64,000 nucleotides of DNA from Paracoccaceae bacterium (GCA_022843025.1 JALHOL010000001.1:310001-374000); one strand, 5' to 3'; positions 15,384-24,859 are shown, counted from the first letter of the stretch. Numbers and translations: made by a program. Notes: generated from the sequence alone by a model not told the origin.

Positions 15384-16871
15384 TCAGGCGGCGGTCTTTA
15401 CCTGGATCGGGCCGTCGTCGGCCAGCACGAGGCCGGACGTGGCCATAAGTTTGATCGTGCCAGTCCATTCCTGCATGACGCCGTTTTCATCCGGCCGTTG
15501 GAACGTCAGGACAAGGTCGGTGGATCCGTCCTGCGGGTTTTCCACCAAGGAGGCACCCGTGAAGTAGGGGGCATCTTCGGGGCGGATGTTGATGATCAGG
15601 TCGTCCTCGGCCTGTGAGAAGTCATCGATGACAAGCATTGTGTCGGTGCTGAAATCTGCGCCGTAGATGACATCCTTAACATCAAGGGTGAAGGTGTCTG
15701 CGCCGGCACCACCGGAAACCGTATCGACACGCTGACCGAATGGGTCGTTCAGGGCGATGCCGATGTTAAGGTTGTCGTCGCCGTCACCACCATTGATGGT
15801 TGAGGTTTCTTGGGTGTTGCTGGTGCTGTCGATGTTCAGCACATCATTCCCGGCGCCGCCGAGGACGTTCATATTTGCGCTTTCGCCGACGTTGAGCGTG
15901 TCATTGCCAGCCCCACCGTCCAGAACGGAATCCGCGCCCGTCTCGATGTCAAAGCGGTCATCCCCCCCACCACCAAGGAAGCGGCCACCTGCGATTCCGG
16001 TGATCGTGTCATTCCCTGCGCCGCCTGTGACAGAGGAGAGGCCGCCCGGTGCGATGTCATAACGGCGGCCCTGATCATCCGGGATCGGCGGGGCTGGGGG
16101 CAGGTTCACGCCGAGCGATTCAAGGTTTGCCCCGGTGATCCCTTCCATGCGGATGGTGGAATAGCGTTCGACGATTTCGCCGTTCTGGTTTGTCACGGAG
16201 TGATACAGCCTGAGGTCGGTGAAGCCGTTTTCCGAGTTTTCGATCAACTCGGCCCGTGAGAAGTTATCCGCCTTGATATTCAGACGGTCTTCACCGGGTT
16301 TGAAATCCTTCAATGTGACAAAGCCCGCCTGTCCTTGGTCTGTATCCTGCCATGCGTTGAAGGTCAGATCAAAGGTGTCTGCCCCCCTGCCTCCGGCAAG
16401 AACGGCCCCGGCGGCGTTGGGAATATCTGGAAAGGCAACGGAAAGGGTATCGTTTCCATTGCCGCCATAGGCAGCCTGACCGTCAAAGGCCGAGGCGGAG
16501 AAGGAGATCAGATCGTTTCCGGCATCCCCGTGTAGCACATAGTTGTCACCTGCGCTGGTAAGCGTGTCATTCCCATCGCCGCCAAAAATTCTGGCGCCAT
16601 AGCCATCCTCGAGATCGAACCTGTCATCGCCGCCGCCGGCAAGGACGTCGCCTTCGGCGATGCCGACAAAGGTATCGTTGCCAGAACCGCCGGCGGGGTT
16701 TCTGACGCCGCTTTTCAGTTCGATGCGGCGACCTGTCTCGTCGTCATCGGGCGGGTCGCCGGAGTCGTCATCGTTCTGATTTCCACCGCCGGAAGGACTG
16801 TCCGGGCTGTCAGATCCACCAAGCAGCGAGGCGGCACCAAGCCCGAGGAGGGCGAGCAAAAGGAATTCCAT
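15384..16871 (-). CDS. RTX-type calcium-binding repeat protein inserted in the ribosomal cluster
   Basis: A 495-residue protein built of haemolysin-type nonapeptide repeats (GGxGxDxxx), for example GGSGNDTFVG, GGDGNDTL, GGAGNDTI and GGDGDDNL. Such repeats bind calcium as a parallel beta-roll. The N-terminus MEFLLLALLGLGAASLLGG is a single hydrophobic segment, followed by a Ser/Gly/Asp linker (PSGGGNQNDDDSGDPPDDDE). The protein contains two similar halves of about 230 residues. Each opens GRRxx, runs through six repeats ending GGxGADTF, and closes with a non-repeat beta domain. No protease or haemolysin domain is seen, and no type I secretion genes are near. The ATG at 16871 is favoured over GTG 16874 or TTG 16889. 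Function is unknown; an envelope-anchored calcium-binding protein is an inference. Confidence 0.85.
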   Translation of the reverse strand: MEFLLLALLGLGAASLLGGSDSPDSPSGGGNQNDDDSGDPPDDDETGRRIELKSGVRNPAGGSGNDTFVGIAEGDVLAGGGDDRFDLEDGYGARIFGGDGNDTLTSAGDNYVLHGDAGNDLISFSASAFDGQAAYGGNGNDTLSVAFPDIPNAAGAVLAGGRGADTFDLTFNAWQDTDQGQAGFVTLKDFKPGEDRLNIKADNFSRAELIENSENGFTDLRLYHSVTNQNGEIVERYSTIRMEGITGANLESLGVNLPPAPPIPDDQGRRYDIAPGGLSSVTGGAGNDTITGIAGGRFLGGGGDDRFDIETGADSVLDGGAGNDTLNVGESANMNVLGGAGNDVLNIDSTSNTQETSTINGGDGDDNLNIGIALNDPFGQRVDTVSGGAGADTFTLDVKDVIYGADFSTDTMLVIDDFSQAEDDLIINIRPEDAPYFTGASLVENPQDGSTDLVLTFQRPDENGVMQEWTGTIKLMATSGLVLADDGPIQVKTAA

Positions 16872-17071
16872 CACATCACCATTTACCAAACAACCTTGGG
16901 TGGAGTTTGTGCAGGCACACGCTTTCTGTCAACAGGCCCGGCGGCCACAATGGGTGAGGCTGCTGTGGGTGCTGCCCTTGCCCTTATGGCCCGTGCCCGC
17001 GAAGCGCTGCGTCTGAGAGCGGTGTCATGTGCGGTGGGTTGATCCGAACACGGGGGCGCGGCTTGCGTTGG

Positions 17072-17557
17072 CTATCGCTGGGTAAGGGTGCTTGCGTAGC
17101 GGTCGGCAAGGGGCACGAATTTGGGAAGTTTGCGAAAGAACTTTTCGGTATCGGCCAGATCGTAGAACGCGCTGTCGAGATCGAGGAAATCCATCCGTGC
17201 CTCTGGCGGGCCAACGCGGGCCTGCCGGGTGTCACGGTCGAACGGGTAGGGGGCGGCGACACGATCCATCGCCTGTGAGATGATGTCGGCGACATCGGGC
17301 ATGCCGATCGCGGCAAATCCTTCGCGTGCCTCGGGGGCTGTTACCCCGGTCGAGTTGAAGAAGTACTGCCAGAAGCCGCCATTGTGCACCTCAAGATGCA
17401 GCCAGTGCAGGCAGAACAGATGCACAGCACCAGGGGGAACACCCTGTATGGACTGAAGCCAGACATCCCGGCCATCATAGAACTTGATCAGCCTGTCGTA
17501 ATGGGCGGCATAGGCGGCGGGATAGGCGCGCGGGGCATTGAACAGCCTGTGAAGCAT
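17072..17557 (-). CDS. DUF4375 (DMP19-like) domain protein
   Basis: A 161-residue cytoplasmic protein. The motif LEVHNGGFWQYFFNSTG near residues 56-72 and the following AREGFAAIGMPDVADII are characteristic of the DUF4375 family, whose founding member DMP19 is described as a DNA-mimic protein. This copy is not strikingly acidic, so DNA mimicry is not assumed. It is on the reverse strand, upstream of and co-oriented with the RTX gene (201-base gap), inside the ribosomal cluster. No function can be assigned from context. Confidence 0.72.
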   Translation of the reverse strand: MLHRLFNAPRAYPAAYAAHYDRLIKFYDGRDVWLQSIQGVPPGAVHLFCLHWLHLEVHNGGFWQYFFNSTGVTAPEAREGFAAIGMPDVADIISQAMDRVAAPYPFDRDTRQARVGPPEARMDFLDLDSAFYDLADTEKFFRKLPKFVPLADRYASTLTQR

Positions 17558-17628
17558 GGCCTATTTTCCTTGTGGAAAGTTGCGCAACACCGGCATAGCA
17601 AGCGGGGCGGGCTGCATCAACTTCCCCC

Positions 17629-17657
17629 TTGCCCCGTAACCCCTTCCCCCCTATACG
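17629..17657 (+). promoter_or_regulatory. Putative promoter for rpmC and the downstream spc-alpha genes
   Basis: TTGCCC (17629-17634), a 17-base spacer and TATACG (17652-17657) lie 121 bases before the rpmC ATG. The string CCCCTATACGGGCG matches the context of the str and rplS promoters in this window. A restart promoter is needed here because a terminator and reverse-strand genes separate rpmC from rplP. Confidence 0.6.
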
Positions 17658-17777
17658 GGCGCATCCACGGCTCCGGGGCGACTCGGAATCGGTGGTTTGT
17701 CATTGATCCACCAGGTTCAAGGTTACCCTGAGACGATTGCAGGGGTCTTCTGGTGATTGAGAAAAGGAAGACGCGGC

Positions 17778-17978
17778 ATGACCGCCACGGAACTGAAGAC
17801 CAAGACGCCTGACCAGCTGCGCGACAGCCTGGTTGCGCTGAAGAAGGAAGCGTTCAATCTGCGCTTCCAGCAGGCCACCGGCCAGCTTGAGAACACCGCC
17901 CGCATGAACGCCATCCGCAAGGACGTGGCGCGCATCAAGACGGTGCTGACGCAAAAAGCCGCTGAAGCCGCGAAATAA
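17778..17978 (+). CDS. rpmC: Ribosomal protein L29
   Basis: The 66-residue L29 lies at the exit tunnel next to L23. The sequence [36 protein letters not shown] is a standard L29 two-helix protein (shown here in shortened form as TPDQLRDSL and [15 protein letters not shown]). The ATG at 17778 has SD AAGGA (17764-17768). A TTG at 17757 in frame would place the SD inside the gene. It is the first ribosomal gene after the 2.5-kb interruption and is followed by rpsQ after 12 bases. Confidence 0.96.
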   Translation: MTATELKTKTPDQLRDSLVALKKEAFNLRFQQATGQLENTARMNAIRKDVARIKTVLTQKAAEAAK

Positions 17979-17990
17979 GAGGATCACGAC

Positions 17991-18224
17991 ATGCCCAAAC
18001 GCATCCTGCAAGGTGTTGTGACCTCGGACAAGAATGCCCAGACGATCACCGTTCTGGTCGAGCGCCGCTTCAAGCACCCGCTGCTGCAAAAGACCGTCCG
18101 CAAGTCCAAAAAGTACCGGGCCCACGACGAACACAACAAGTTCAAGGTTGGCGACGCCGTCCGCATCGAGGAATGTGCGCCGATTTCGAAAACGAAACGC
18201 TGGACGGTGGTTGTCGAGGCGTAA
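17991..18224 (+). CDS. rpsQ: Ribosomal protein S17
   Basis: The 77-residue S17 binds helix 11 of 16S rRNA early in 30S assembly. Family features are [21 protein letters not shown] at the start, [15 protein letters not shown] in the middle and [14 protein letters not shown] near the end. It is followed by a 79-base gap that contains an imperfect hairpin (about 18257-18285) before rplN, where enterobacteria place the spc operon boundary. Confidence 0.97.
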   Translation: MPKRILQGVVTSDKNAQTITVLVERRFKHPLLQKTVRKSKKYRAHDEHNKFKVGDAVRIEECAPISKTKRWTVVVEA

Positions 18225-18303
18225 GCCGCAACCTCCGTTCTGCTCGAACGAAACCCTGGGACCGTTACGATCATGACGGTTCCCAAAGGTCGGGAGTAAA
18301 CCA

Positions 18304-18672
18304 ATGATCCAGATGCAGACCAATCTGGATGTAGCTGACAACTCTGGCGCTCGCCGGGTTCAGTGCATCAAGGTTCTTGGCGGTTCGCACCGCCGTTATG
18401 CTTCGGTCGGCGACATCATCGTGGTGTCGGTGAAGGAAGCTATTCCGAAAGGCCGCGTGAAGAAGGGGGATGTCCGCAAGGCCGTCGTCGTTCGCACCGC
18501 CAAGGAAGTCCGCCGTGAAGACGGCACGTCGATCCGCTTTGACCGTAACGCCGCCGTCATCCTGAACAACCAGGGCGAACCGGTCGGCACCCGTATCTTC
18601 GGGCCGGTCGTGCGCGAGCTGCGTGCGAAGAACTTCATGAAGATCATCTCGCTGGCTCCGGAGGTGCTCTGA
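18304..18672 (+). CDS. rplN: Ribosomal protein L14
   Basis: The 122-residue L14 forms intersubunit bridges with 16S rRNA. It opens [17 protein letters not shown] and contains the signature segment [22 protein letters not shown] (read in parts) and [13 protein letters not shown]. The length is exactly that of most bacterial L14 proteins. Its stop codon overlaps the rplX start by one base (TGATG), so the two are coupled. Confidence 0.98.
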   Translation: MIQMQTNLDVADNSGARRVQCIKVLGGSHRRYASVGDIIVVSVKEAIPKGRVKKGDVRKAVVVRTAKEVRREDGTSIRFDRNAAVILNNQGEPVGTRIFGPVVRELRAKNFMKIISLAPEVL

Positions 18673-18977
18673 TGGCTGCGAAACTCAAGAAGGGTGACAC
18701 GGTCATCGTGCTCACCGGCAAGGACAAGGGCAAGAAGGGCGAGATTTCCGCCGTCATGCCCAAGGACAACAAGGCCGTCGTCGATGGCGTGAACGTCGCG
18801 ATCCGCCACACCAAGCAGTCGGCTTCGTCGCAGGGCGGCCGTCTGGCCAAGGCGCTGCCGGTCGATCTGTCGAACCTGGCGATTGTTGACAAGAACGGCA
18901 AACCCACCCGCGTCGGCTTCCGCATGGAAGGCGACAAGAAGGTGCGTTACGCCAAGTCCACCGGGGAGGCGATCTGA
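18672..18977 (+). CDS. rplX: Ribosomal protein L24
   Basis: The 101-residue L24 is an early 50S assembly protein with an N-terminal KOW fold. The KOW motif is visible as [22 protein letters not shown] (residues 4-25, read in parts). It overlaps rplN by one base at its start and rplE by one base at its end, a tightly coupled arrangement typical of the spc operon. Confidence 0.97.
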   Translation: MAAKLKKGDTVIVLTGKDKGKKGEISAVMPKDNKAVVDGVNVAIRHTKQSASSQGGRLAKALPVDLSNLAIVDKNGKPTRVGFRMEGDKKVRYAKSTGEAI

Positions 18978-19537
18978 TGCTTGACCAAGCCACCTATACC
19001 CCGCGGGCCAAGGCGGACTATGCCACGCGCATCCGCCCCGCGATGAAGGAAGAGTTCTCCTACAAGAACGACATGCAGATCCCCAAGCTCGAGAAGATCG
19101 TGCTGAACATGGGCGTCGGCGAAGCGGTCAAGGACACCAAGAAGGTGAAGCAGGCCGCTGAAGAACTGTCGCAGATTGCAGGTCAGAAAGCCGTCATCAC
19201 CTATGCAAAGAAGTCGATCGCCGGCTTCCGCGTGCGGGAAGAAATGCCGCTGGGCTGCAAGGTCACGCTGCGCGGCGACCGGATGTACGAATTCCTGGAT
19301 CGTCTGATCACGATTGCCCTGCCGCGCGTCCGCGACTTCCGCGGCGTGAAGGGCACGTCCTTTGACGGCCGTGGCAACTATGCCATGGGCCTGAAGGAAC
19401 ACATCGTGTTCCCGGAAATCAACTTCGACAAGGTCGACGAAGTTCTGGGAATGGACATCATCATCTGCACCAACGCGAAGACCGACGCAGAAGCCAAGGC
19501 GCTGTTGAAGCATTTCAACATGCCCTTCACGTCGTAA
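18977..19537 (+). CDS. rplE: Ribosomal protein L5
   Basis: The 186-residue L5 binds 5S rRNA and contacts S13 in the intersubunit bridge. Recognisable elements are [40 protein letters not shown] and [19 protein letters not shown] (each a separate segment). It opens directly on the rplX stop (TGATG). The length is slightly above the E. coli protein because of a longer N-terminus ([18 protein letters not shown]), as is common in alphaproteobacteria. Confidence 0.97.
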   Translation: MLDQATYTPRAKADYATRIRPAMKEEFSYKNDMQIPKLEKIVLNMGVGEAVKDTKKVKQAAEELSQIAGQKAVITYAKKSIAGFRVREEMPLGCKVTLRGDRMYEFLDRLITIALPRVRDFRGVKGTSFDGRGNYAMGLKEHIVFPEINFDKVDEVLGMDIIICTNAKTDAEAKALLKHFNMPFTS

Positions 19538-19554
19538 CCGCGAGGAACCTAGAT

Positions 19555-19860
19555 ATGGCAAAAAAATCCATGGTGAACCGCGAAGTGAAGCGCGCCAAGC
19601 TTGTGAAGCAGCATGCTTCGAAGCGCGCGGCACTCAAGGCGGTGATCAACGACCAGTCCAAGCCGGTGGAAGAGCGCTTCAAGGCGACTCTGAAACTTGC
19701 CGAACTGCCCCGCAACTCGTCCGCCACCCGGCTGCACAACCGCTGCCAGCTGACGGGCCGTCCCCATGCTTATTATCGTAAGCTGAAACTCTCGCGCATC
19801 ATGCTGCGGGAACTGGCGTCTTTCGGCCAGATCCCCGGCATGGTGAAGTCGAGCTGGTAA
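19555..19860 (+). CDS. rpsN: Ribosomal protein S14, zinc-independent type
   Basis: The 101-residue S14 of the 30S head. It is the long, zinc-free form: it lacks the paired CxxC motifs of the short form and has the segment [20 protein letters not shown] with a single cysteine. The C-terminus [18 protein letters not shown] is conserved. It lies between rplE and rpsH in normal spc order. Confidence 0.97.
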   Translation: MAKKSMVNREVKRAKLVKQHASKRAALKAVINDQSKPVEERFKATLKLAELPRNSSATRLHNRCQLTGRPHAYYRKLKLSRIMLRELASFGQIPGMVKSSW

Positions 19861-19873
19861 GGGAGGAAGACAG

Positions 19874-20272
19874 ATGTCGATGAACGATCCTCTCGGCGAT
19901 ATGCTGACCCGTATCCGCAACGCGCAACAGCGCGGCAAATCCACCGTCGCGACGCCGGCTTCGAAGCTGCGCGCCTGGGTGCTGGATGTGCTGGAAACGG
20001 AAGGCTACATCCGCGGCTACGAGAAAAAGACGACCGAGAATGGCCAGGGTGAACTGGTGATCTCGCTCAAGTACTTTGAAGGCACCCCGGTGATCCGCGA
20101 GCTTAAGCGCGTGTCCAAGCCGGGCCGCCGCGTCTATATGGGTGTCAAGGACATCCCGTCGGTGCGGAACGGTCTGGGTGTTTCCATCGTCTCCACGCCG
20201 AAAGGCGTCATGTCCGATGCAGCAGCACGGTCCGCCAATGTTGGCGGCGAAGTGCTCTGCACCGTGTTCTGA
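19874..20272 (+). CDS. rpsH: Ribosomal protein S8
   Basis: The 132-residue S8 binds helix 21 of 16S rRNA and in enterobacteria is the translational repressor of the spc operon. It opens [18 protein letters not shown] and ends in the conserved [21 protein letters not shown] region (in two parts) and LCTVF. SD GGGAGGAAG is seen upstream (19860-19868). rplF begins ten bases later. Confidence 0.97.
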   Translation: MSMNDPLGDMLTRIRNAQQRGKSTVATPASKLRAWVLDVLETEGYIRGYEKKTTENGQGELVISLKYFEGTPVIRELKRVSKPGRRVYMGVKDIPSVRNGLGVSIVSTPKGVMSDAAARSANVGGEVLCTVF

Positions 20273-20282
20273 GGAGGGTGGT

Positions 20283-20816
20283 ATGTCTCGTATTGGAAAG
20301 AAGCCGGTCGAAATGCCCAAGGGCGTGTCGGCCTCGATCAGCGGTCAGACCATCGAAGTGAAGGGGCCGAAAGGCACCCGCAGCTTCACCGCTGGCGACG
20401 ACGTGACGCTGACTGTCGACGGAACCACCATCAAGGTGACCCCGCGCGGCATGTCCAAGCGCGCACGTCAGCAGTGGGGCATGACCCGCTCCATGGTGTC
20501 CAACCTTGTGGTTGGCGTGACCGATGGGTTCAAGAAAGACCTGGAAATCCAGGGCGTGGGTTACCGCGCCGCGATGAACGGGAATATCCTGAAGCTGTCG
20601 CTCGGCTATTCGCATGAGGTCAACTTCGAAGTGCCGAAGGGGGTGACTGTCACCTCTCCGAAGCAGACTGAAATCGTTGTGGAAGGTATCGACCAGCAGC
20701 TTGTCGGACAAGTTGCGGCGAACATCCGTGAGTGGAAGCGCCCCGAGCCCTATAAGGGCAAGGGCATCCGCTACAAGGATGAGTACATCTTCCGCAAGGA
20801 AGGCAAGAAGAAGTAA
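20283..20816 (+). CDS. rplF: Ribosomal protein L6
   Basis: The 177-residue L6 lies near the sarcin-ricin loop and factor-binding site. The start [15 protein letters not shown] and the C-terminal signature [23 protein letters not shown] (read in two parts) are diagnostic. The ATG at 20283 has SD GAGGAGGG overlapping the rpsH stop. A longer in-frame reading from 20142 runs through rpsH and is rejected. rplR follows after 11 bases. Confidence 0.97.
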   Translation: MSRIGKKPVEMPKGVSASISGQTIEVKGPKGTRSFTAGDDVTLTVDGTTIKVTPRGMSKRARQQWGMTRSMVSNLVVGVTDGFKKDLEIQGVGYRAAMNGNILKLSLGYSHEVNFEVPKGVTVTSPKQTEIVVEGIDQQLVGQVAANIREWKRPEPYKGKGIRYKDEYIFRKEGKKK

Positions 20817-20827
20817 GGGGCGCAACC

Positions 20828-21187
20828 ATGGCGAACACGAAAAGAGAGCTGTTCCTCAAGCGTCGCATGCGCGTCCGGAACAAGATCAAGGCGATGTCGA
20901 ACGGGCGTCTGCGCCTTTCGGTGCATCGTTCGAGCAAGAACATCAGCGTCCAGCTGATCGACGACGTGAAGGGGGTCACCGTGGCCGCTGCATCGTCGCT
21001 CGAGAAGGATCTGGGGATCGTTGGCAAGAACAACGTCGAGGCTGCGGCCAAGATCGGCGCTGCGATTGCAGAACGTGCGAAAAAGGCTGGCGTGGAAGAA
21101 TGCTATTTCGACCGCGGCGGTTACATCTTTCACGGCAAGATCAAGGCTTTGGCCGATGCTGCCCGTGAAGGTGGCCTGAAGTTCTAA
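20828..21187 (+). CDS. rplR: Ribosomal protein L18
   Basis: The 119-residue L18 binds 5S rRNA with L5 and L25. It shows the family features [28 protein letters not shown] (read in parts), and the C-terminal segment [24 protein letters not shown]. Length is normal. A 124-base gap with a palindrome separates it from rpsE, longer than usual for the spc operon. Confidence 0.97.
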   Translation: MANTKRELFLKRRMRVRNKIKAMSNGRLRLSVHRSSKNISVQLIDDVKGVTVAAASSLEKDLGIVGKNNVEAAAKIGAAIAERAKKAGVEECYFDRGGYIFHGKIKALADAAREGGLKF

Positions 21188-21195
21188 TCAAAAGC

Positions 21196-21227
21196 GGGTG
21201 GCGTGTTCCAGTATGGACGCGCCACCC
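21196..21227 (+). repeat. Palindrome between rplR and rpsE
   Basis: An eight-base stem GGGTGGCG (21196-21203) pairs with CGCCACCC (21220-21227) across a 16-base loop. There is no T-run. It is one of several GC-rich stem-loops in gaps inside this operon. Confidence 0.6.
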
Positions 21228-21311
21228 CGATGATCCGGGGTTGCGCTTTGGCATCCACCAGGATTGGCCAACAAACGGCGCTTTGCCGCGCCACGAGTGA
21301 AGGAATGCCAT

Positions 21312-21887
21312 ATGGCAGAACGTGACAACCGCCGGGAAGGCCGTGGCAATGACCGCCGCGACAACCGCCCGGAAGAAACCCCGGAATTCGCCGACCGTCT
21401 GGTCGCGATCAACCGCGTGTCCAAAACCGTTAAGGGCGGCAAGCGCTTTGGCTTTGCGGCACTTGTAGTGGTGGGCGACCAGCGTGGTCGTGTCGGCTTT
21501 GGCAAGGGCAAAGCCAAGGAAGTGCCGGAAGCGATCCGCAAGGCCACTGAACAGGCCAAGCGTTCGCTGATCCGCGTTCCGCTGAAGGATGCGCGCACGC
21601 TGCATCACGATATGGAAGGCCGTCATGGCGCAGGCAAAGTGGTGATGCGGACGGCTGCGGCCGGTACCGGGATCATCGCTGGTGGTCCGATGCGCGCTGT
21701 GTTCGAAATGCTGGGGATTCAGGACGTGGTGGCGAAATCCATCGGGTCGCAGAACCCCTACAACATGATTCGCGCCACGATCGACGGTCTGAAGCAGGAA
21801 ACCTCGCCCCGCCAAGTCGCGAATCGTCGCGGCAAGAAGGTGGCCGAGATTCTGCGCAAGCCCGAAGCTGAAGCAGTGGAGGCTTGA
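21312..21887 (+). CDS. rpsE: Ribosomal protein S5
   Basis: The 191-residue S5 is needed for decoding accuracy and the mRNA entry channel. The core features [33 protein letters not shown] and [18 protein letters not shown] are intact. An arginine/aspartate-rich N-terminal extension ([18 protein letters not shown]) precedes the double-stranded RNA-binding domain, as in relatives. The ATG at 21312 has SD GAAGGA (21298-21303). A TTG at 21264 is in frame but lacks support. rpmD starts two bases after the stop. Confidence 0.97.
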   Translation: MAERDNRREGRGNDRRDNRPEETPEFADRLVAINRVSKTVKGGKRFGFAALVVVGDQRGRVGFGKGKAKEVPEAIRKATEQAKRSLIRVPLKDARTLHHDMEGRHGAGKVVMRTAAAGTGIIAGGPMRAVFEMLGIQDVVAKSIGSQNPYNMIRATIDGLKQETSPRQVANRRGKKVAEILRKPEAEAVEA

Positions 21888-21889
21888 TC

Positions 21890-22084
21890 ATGGCTGACAA
21901 GAAAACCATCGTGGTAAAGCAGGTGGCATCCGCCGCCCGCCGCCCGGCCGTGCAGACCGCGACCCTGAAAGGTCTGGGCCTGAACAAGATGAACCGCACC
22001 CGCGAGCTGGAAGATACGCCTTCCGTGCGCGGCATGGTGCGCAAGATCCAGCACCTGGTGCAGATCATCGAAGAACGCGGGTGA
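21890..22084 (+). CDS. rpmD: Ribosomal protein L30
   Basis: The 64-residue L30 is a small 50S protein. The motif [25 protein letters not shown] (read in parts) is characteristic, and the length is normal. The ATG at 21890 uses the SD GTGGAGG (21876-21882), located in the end of rpsE. A TTG at 21884 is less likely. It is followed by a 172-base gap with stem-loops before rplO. Confidence 0.96.
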   Translation: MADKKTIVVKQVASAARRPAVQTATLKGLGLNKMNRTRELEDTPSVRGMVRKIQHLVQIIEERG

Positions 22085-22090
22085 TCGTGG

Positions 22091-22108
22091 GGCAGGGGTA
22101 ACCCTGCC
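22091..22108 (+). repeat. Palindrome between rpmD and rplO
   Basis: A perfect seven-base stem GGCAGGG-gtaa-CCCTGCC. A second GC-rich imperfect stem lies further on (about 22123-22149). No T-run follows the first. They fill part of the 172-base rpmD-rplO gap, in which I see no gene. Confidence 0.65.
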
Positions 22109-22256
22109 AAACGGTACCTGACAGGGCGCGCGGGGGAAACCTCGCGCGTCTTTGCCATTTTATAGGGGGGCAACGTGCCGCCCTGAACCAACAAGAAATG
22201 CCGCGTTGCCCTTCATCCGTCGCAGGTATGGGCATTCCGGCCAAGGAGTATGCGAC

Positions 22257-22736
22257 ATGAAATTGAATGAACTGCGTGACAATGACGGCGCCGCCAAGAA
22301 GCAGAAGCGTGTGGCGCGCGGCCCGGGTTCGGGCAAGGGCAAGACCGCAGGGCGCGGGATCAAGGGCCAGAAGTCCCGTTCGGGTGTGGCACTTGGCGGG
22401 TATGAAGGCGGCCAGATGCCGCTGTACCGCCGTCTGCCCAAGCGCGGCTTCAACAAGCCGAACCGTCTGGAATTCGCGGTGGTCAACCTGGGCCTGATCG
22501 AAAAGTTCATCGGTCTGGGCAAGCTGGATATCAAAGCTGAGATCACCGAAGACGTGCTGGTTGCTGCCGGTCTGACCAAGACCAAGCGCGACGGCATCCG
22601 CATCCTGGGCAAGGGTGAGCTGACGTCGAAGGTGAAACTGGTGGTCACGGGCGCGTCTGCCTCGGCCATCGAAGCCATCGAAAAGGCCGGTGGTTCGATC
22701 ACCGTCAAGGCATCGGCGCCGGCGGCTGCCGAATAA
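22257..22736 (+). CDS. rplO: Ribosomal protein L15
   Basis: The 159-residue L15 is a late 50S assembly protein. It opens [19 protein letters not shown] and contains the diagnostic glycine-rich extension [21 protein letters not shown], read in parts, followed by [18 protein letters not shown]. The ATG at 22257 has SD AAGGAG (22243-22248). The upstream in-frame extension from 22152 lacks L15 similarity. secY follows after 100 bases. Confidence 0.97.
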   Translation: MKLNELRDNDGAAKKQKRVARGPGSGKGKTAGRGIKGQKSRSGVALGGYEGGQMPLYRRLPKRGFNKPNRLEFAVVNLGLIEKFIGLGKLDIKAEITEDVLVAAGLTKTKRDGIRILGKGELTSKVKLVVTGASASAIEAIEKAGGSITVKASAPAAAE

Positions 22737-22836
22737 CGGTTGTGAGCGGTCGCAGGACCGCTTACATCAGGGCAAGTTTTCCCGCGCCGCCGACCGGAAA
22801 ACGGTTCGGCGGCGCCTCCATGAAAGAAGTCTGGGC

Positions 22837-24195
22837 ATGGCATCTGCTGCGGAGCAAATGGCGGCGAACCTGAGTTGGTCCGCCCTTGGCAAGGCGACCG
22901 ACCTTCGCCAACGCATTTTCTTTACCCTCGGGTTGCTGATCGTCTACCGGCTGGGGACCTATATCCCCGTGCCCGGTATCGACGGGACGGCGCTGCGCGA
23001 GTTCATGACGGAGGCGAGCCAGGGCATCGGTGGGATGCTGAACCTGTTCACAGGTGGCGCGATCAGCCGTATGGGCATCTTCGCGTTGGGGATCATGCCC
23101 TATATCAGCGCGTCGATCATCGTGCAGCTGATGGCCGCAATGGTGCCGAAGCTGGAGCAGCTGAAGAAGGAAGGCGAGCAAGGCCGCAAGAAGCTGAACC
23201 AGTACACGCGCTATGGCACCGTGGCGCTGGCGATCTTTCAGGCCTGGGGCATTGCCGTTTCGCTGGAAGCGGGCGGTCTGGCCCATGATCCGGGGCTGTT
23301 CTTCAAGGCCGCCTGCGTGATCACGCTGGTGGGCGGGACGATGTTCCTGATGTGGCTTGGTGAGCAGATCACCGCGCGGGGCATCGGCAACGGTATTTCG
23401 CTGATCATCTTCGTGGGGATCGTGGCGGAAATTCCGGCCGCTCTGGTGCAGTTCTTTGAACAGGGCCGGTCGGGCGCGATTTCGACCCCGGTCATCCTGG
23501 GCATCATCGTGATGGTGATCGCAGTGATCGCCTTTGTGGTGTTCATGGAGCGCGCGCTGCGCAAGATCCATATCCAGTATCCGCGCCGTCAGGTGGGGAT
23601 GAAGATTTTCGACGGCGGGTCATCGCACTTGCCGGTGAAGGTGAACCCGGCGGGCGTGATCCCGGCGATCTTTGCCTCGTCCCTGCTGCTTTTGCCGACG
23701 ACGATCGGCACCTTCTCGGGGTCGGATACCAACCCGGTGCTGTCAACGCTGATGGCCTATCTGGGCTATGGTCAGCCGCTGCATCTGTTGGCGATGGCAG
23801 CGATGATCGTGTTCTTTTCCTACTTCTACACCGCCAATGTGGCGTTCAAGGTGGAAGATGTGGCGGACAACCTGAAGAACCAGCAAGGGTTCATTCCCGG
23901 TATCCGTCCCGGCAAGAAGACCGAAGAGTATCTGGAATACGTGCTGAACCGCATCCTTGTGCTGGGGTCGGCCTATCTGGCGGCGGTCTGTCTGCTGCCC
24001 GAGATCCTGATCGCAGAGGTGGGGCTGCCGTTCTATTTCGGGGGAACGTCTGTGCTGATCGTGGTGTCGGTGACGATGGACACGATCAACCAGATTCAAT
24101 CACATTTGTTGGCGCACCAGTATGAAGGGTTGATCGAAAAATCGAACCTGCGTGGCAAAAAGCGGACGGCGCCCAAGGCGCCGGCGCGGCGCTGA
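22837..24195 (+). CDS. secY: Protein translocase subunit SecY
   Basis: The 452-residue channel subunit of the SecYEG inner-membrane translocon, with ten predicted transmembrane helices. Family signatures are seen at [10 protein letters not shown], the second-helix region [22 protein letters not shown] (in parts), and the C-terminal cytosolic loop [16 protein letters not shown], which contacts the ribosome and SecA. The ATG at 22837 gives [17 protein letters not shown]; an ATG at 22858 is a shorter alternative. SD AGAAG lies upstream. Placement between rplO and adk is the standard spc order. Confidence 0.97.
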   Translation: MASAAEQMAANLSWSALGKATDLRQRIFFTLGLLIVYRLGTYIPVPGIDGTALREFMTEASQGIGGMLNLFTGGAISRMGIFALGIMPYISASIIVQLMAAMVPKLEQLKKEGEQGRKKLNQYTRYGTVALAIFQAWGIAVSLEAGGLAHDPGLFFKAACVITLVGGTMFLMWLGEQITARGIGNGISLIIFVGIVAEIPAALVQFFEQGRSGAISTPVILGIIVMVIAVIAFVVFMERALRKIHIQYPRRQVGMKIFDGGSSHLPVKVNPAGVIPAIFASSLLLLPTTIGTFSGSDTNPVLSTLMAYLGYGQPLHLLAMAAMIVFFSYFYTANVAFKVEDVADNLKNQQGFIPGIRPGKKTEEYLEYVLNRILVLGSAYLAAVCLLPEILIAEVGLPFYFGGTSVLIVVSVTMDTINQIQSHLLAHQYEGLIEKSNLRGKKRTAPKAPARR

Positions 24196-24208
24196 TCGCG
24201 GGGGGGAC

Positions 24209-24859
24209 ATGGTCAACATCATTCTTCTGGGCCCGCCGGGGGCGGGAAAAGGTACGCAGGCCAAGCGGCTGGTGGATGAGCGGGGCATGGTGCAGTTGTC
24301 GACAGGCGACATGCTGCGCGAGGCCAAGACCAGCGGCACCGAAATGGGCCGCCGCGTATCCGAAGTGATGGCGCGGGGCGAGTTGGTCACCGATGACATC
24401 GTGATCGGGCTGATCGAGGAAAAGATCACCGGTCCGGCGGGCGGAGGGTTCATCTTCGATGGCTTTCCCCGCACGCTGAAACAGGCGGATGCGCTGGGTG
24501 ATCTGCTGCACCGGTCCGGCCAGGCGCTGGATGCGGTGATCGAGATGCAGGTGGATGACGCCGCCCTCGTCGCGCGGATCACTGGTCGCTATACCTGCGG
24601 CAATTGCAGCGCTGTCTATCACGACCAGACCAAGCCCACGTCAGTGGCCGGTGTCTGCGATGCCTGCGGGTCGACCGACCTGCGGCGGCGGGCCGATGAC
24701 AATGAAGAGTCGCTCAAGCAGCGGCTGATGGAATACTACAAGAAGACGTCGCCGCTGATCGGCTACTATTATGCCAAGGATCAGCTTTCGACGGTGGATG
24801 GGCTGGCGGAAATGGACGCAGTTTCTGCGGCCATTGCGGCAGTGCTTGACAAGGCGTGA
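24209..24859 (+). CDS. adk: Adenylate kinase with a zinc-binding lid
   Basis: A 216-residue enzyme converting ATP plus AMP to two ADP. The P-loop GPPGAGKGT is at residues 8-16, with FDGFPRT and the NMP-binding helix intact. The lid contains four cysteines (CGNCSAVYH and later [16 protein letters not shown]), the pattern of zinc-containing adenylate kinases. The ATG at 24209 is favoured because it gives [15 protein letters not shown]; upstream in-frame starts overlap secY. It completes the secY-adk pair. Confidence 0.97.
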   Translation: MVNIILLGPPGAGKGTQAKRLVDERGMVQLSTGDMLREAKTSGTEMGRRVSEVMARGELVTDDIVIGLIEEKITGPAGGGFIFDGFPRTLKQADALGDLLHRSGQALDAVIEMQVDDAALVARITGRYTCGNCSAVYHDQTKPTSVAGVCDACGSTDLRRRADDNEESLKQRLMEYYKKTSPLIGYYYAKDQLSTVDGLAEMDAVSAAIAAVLDKA

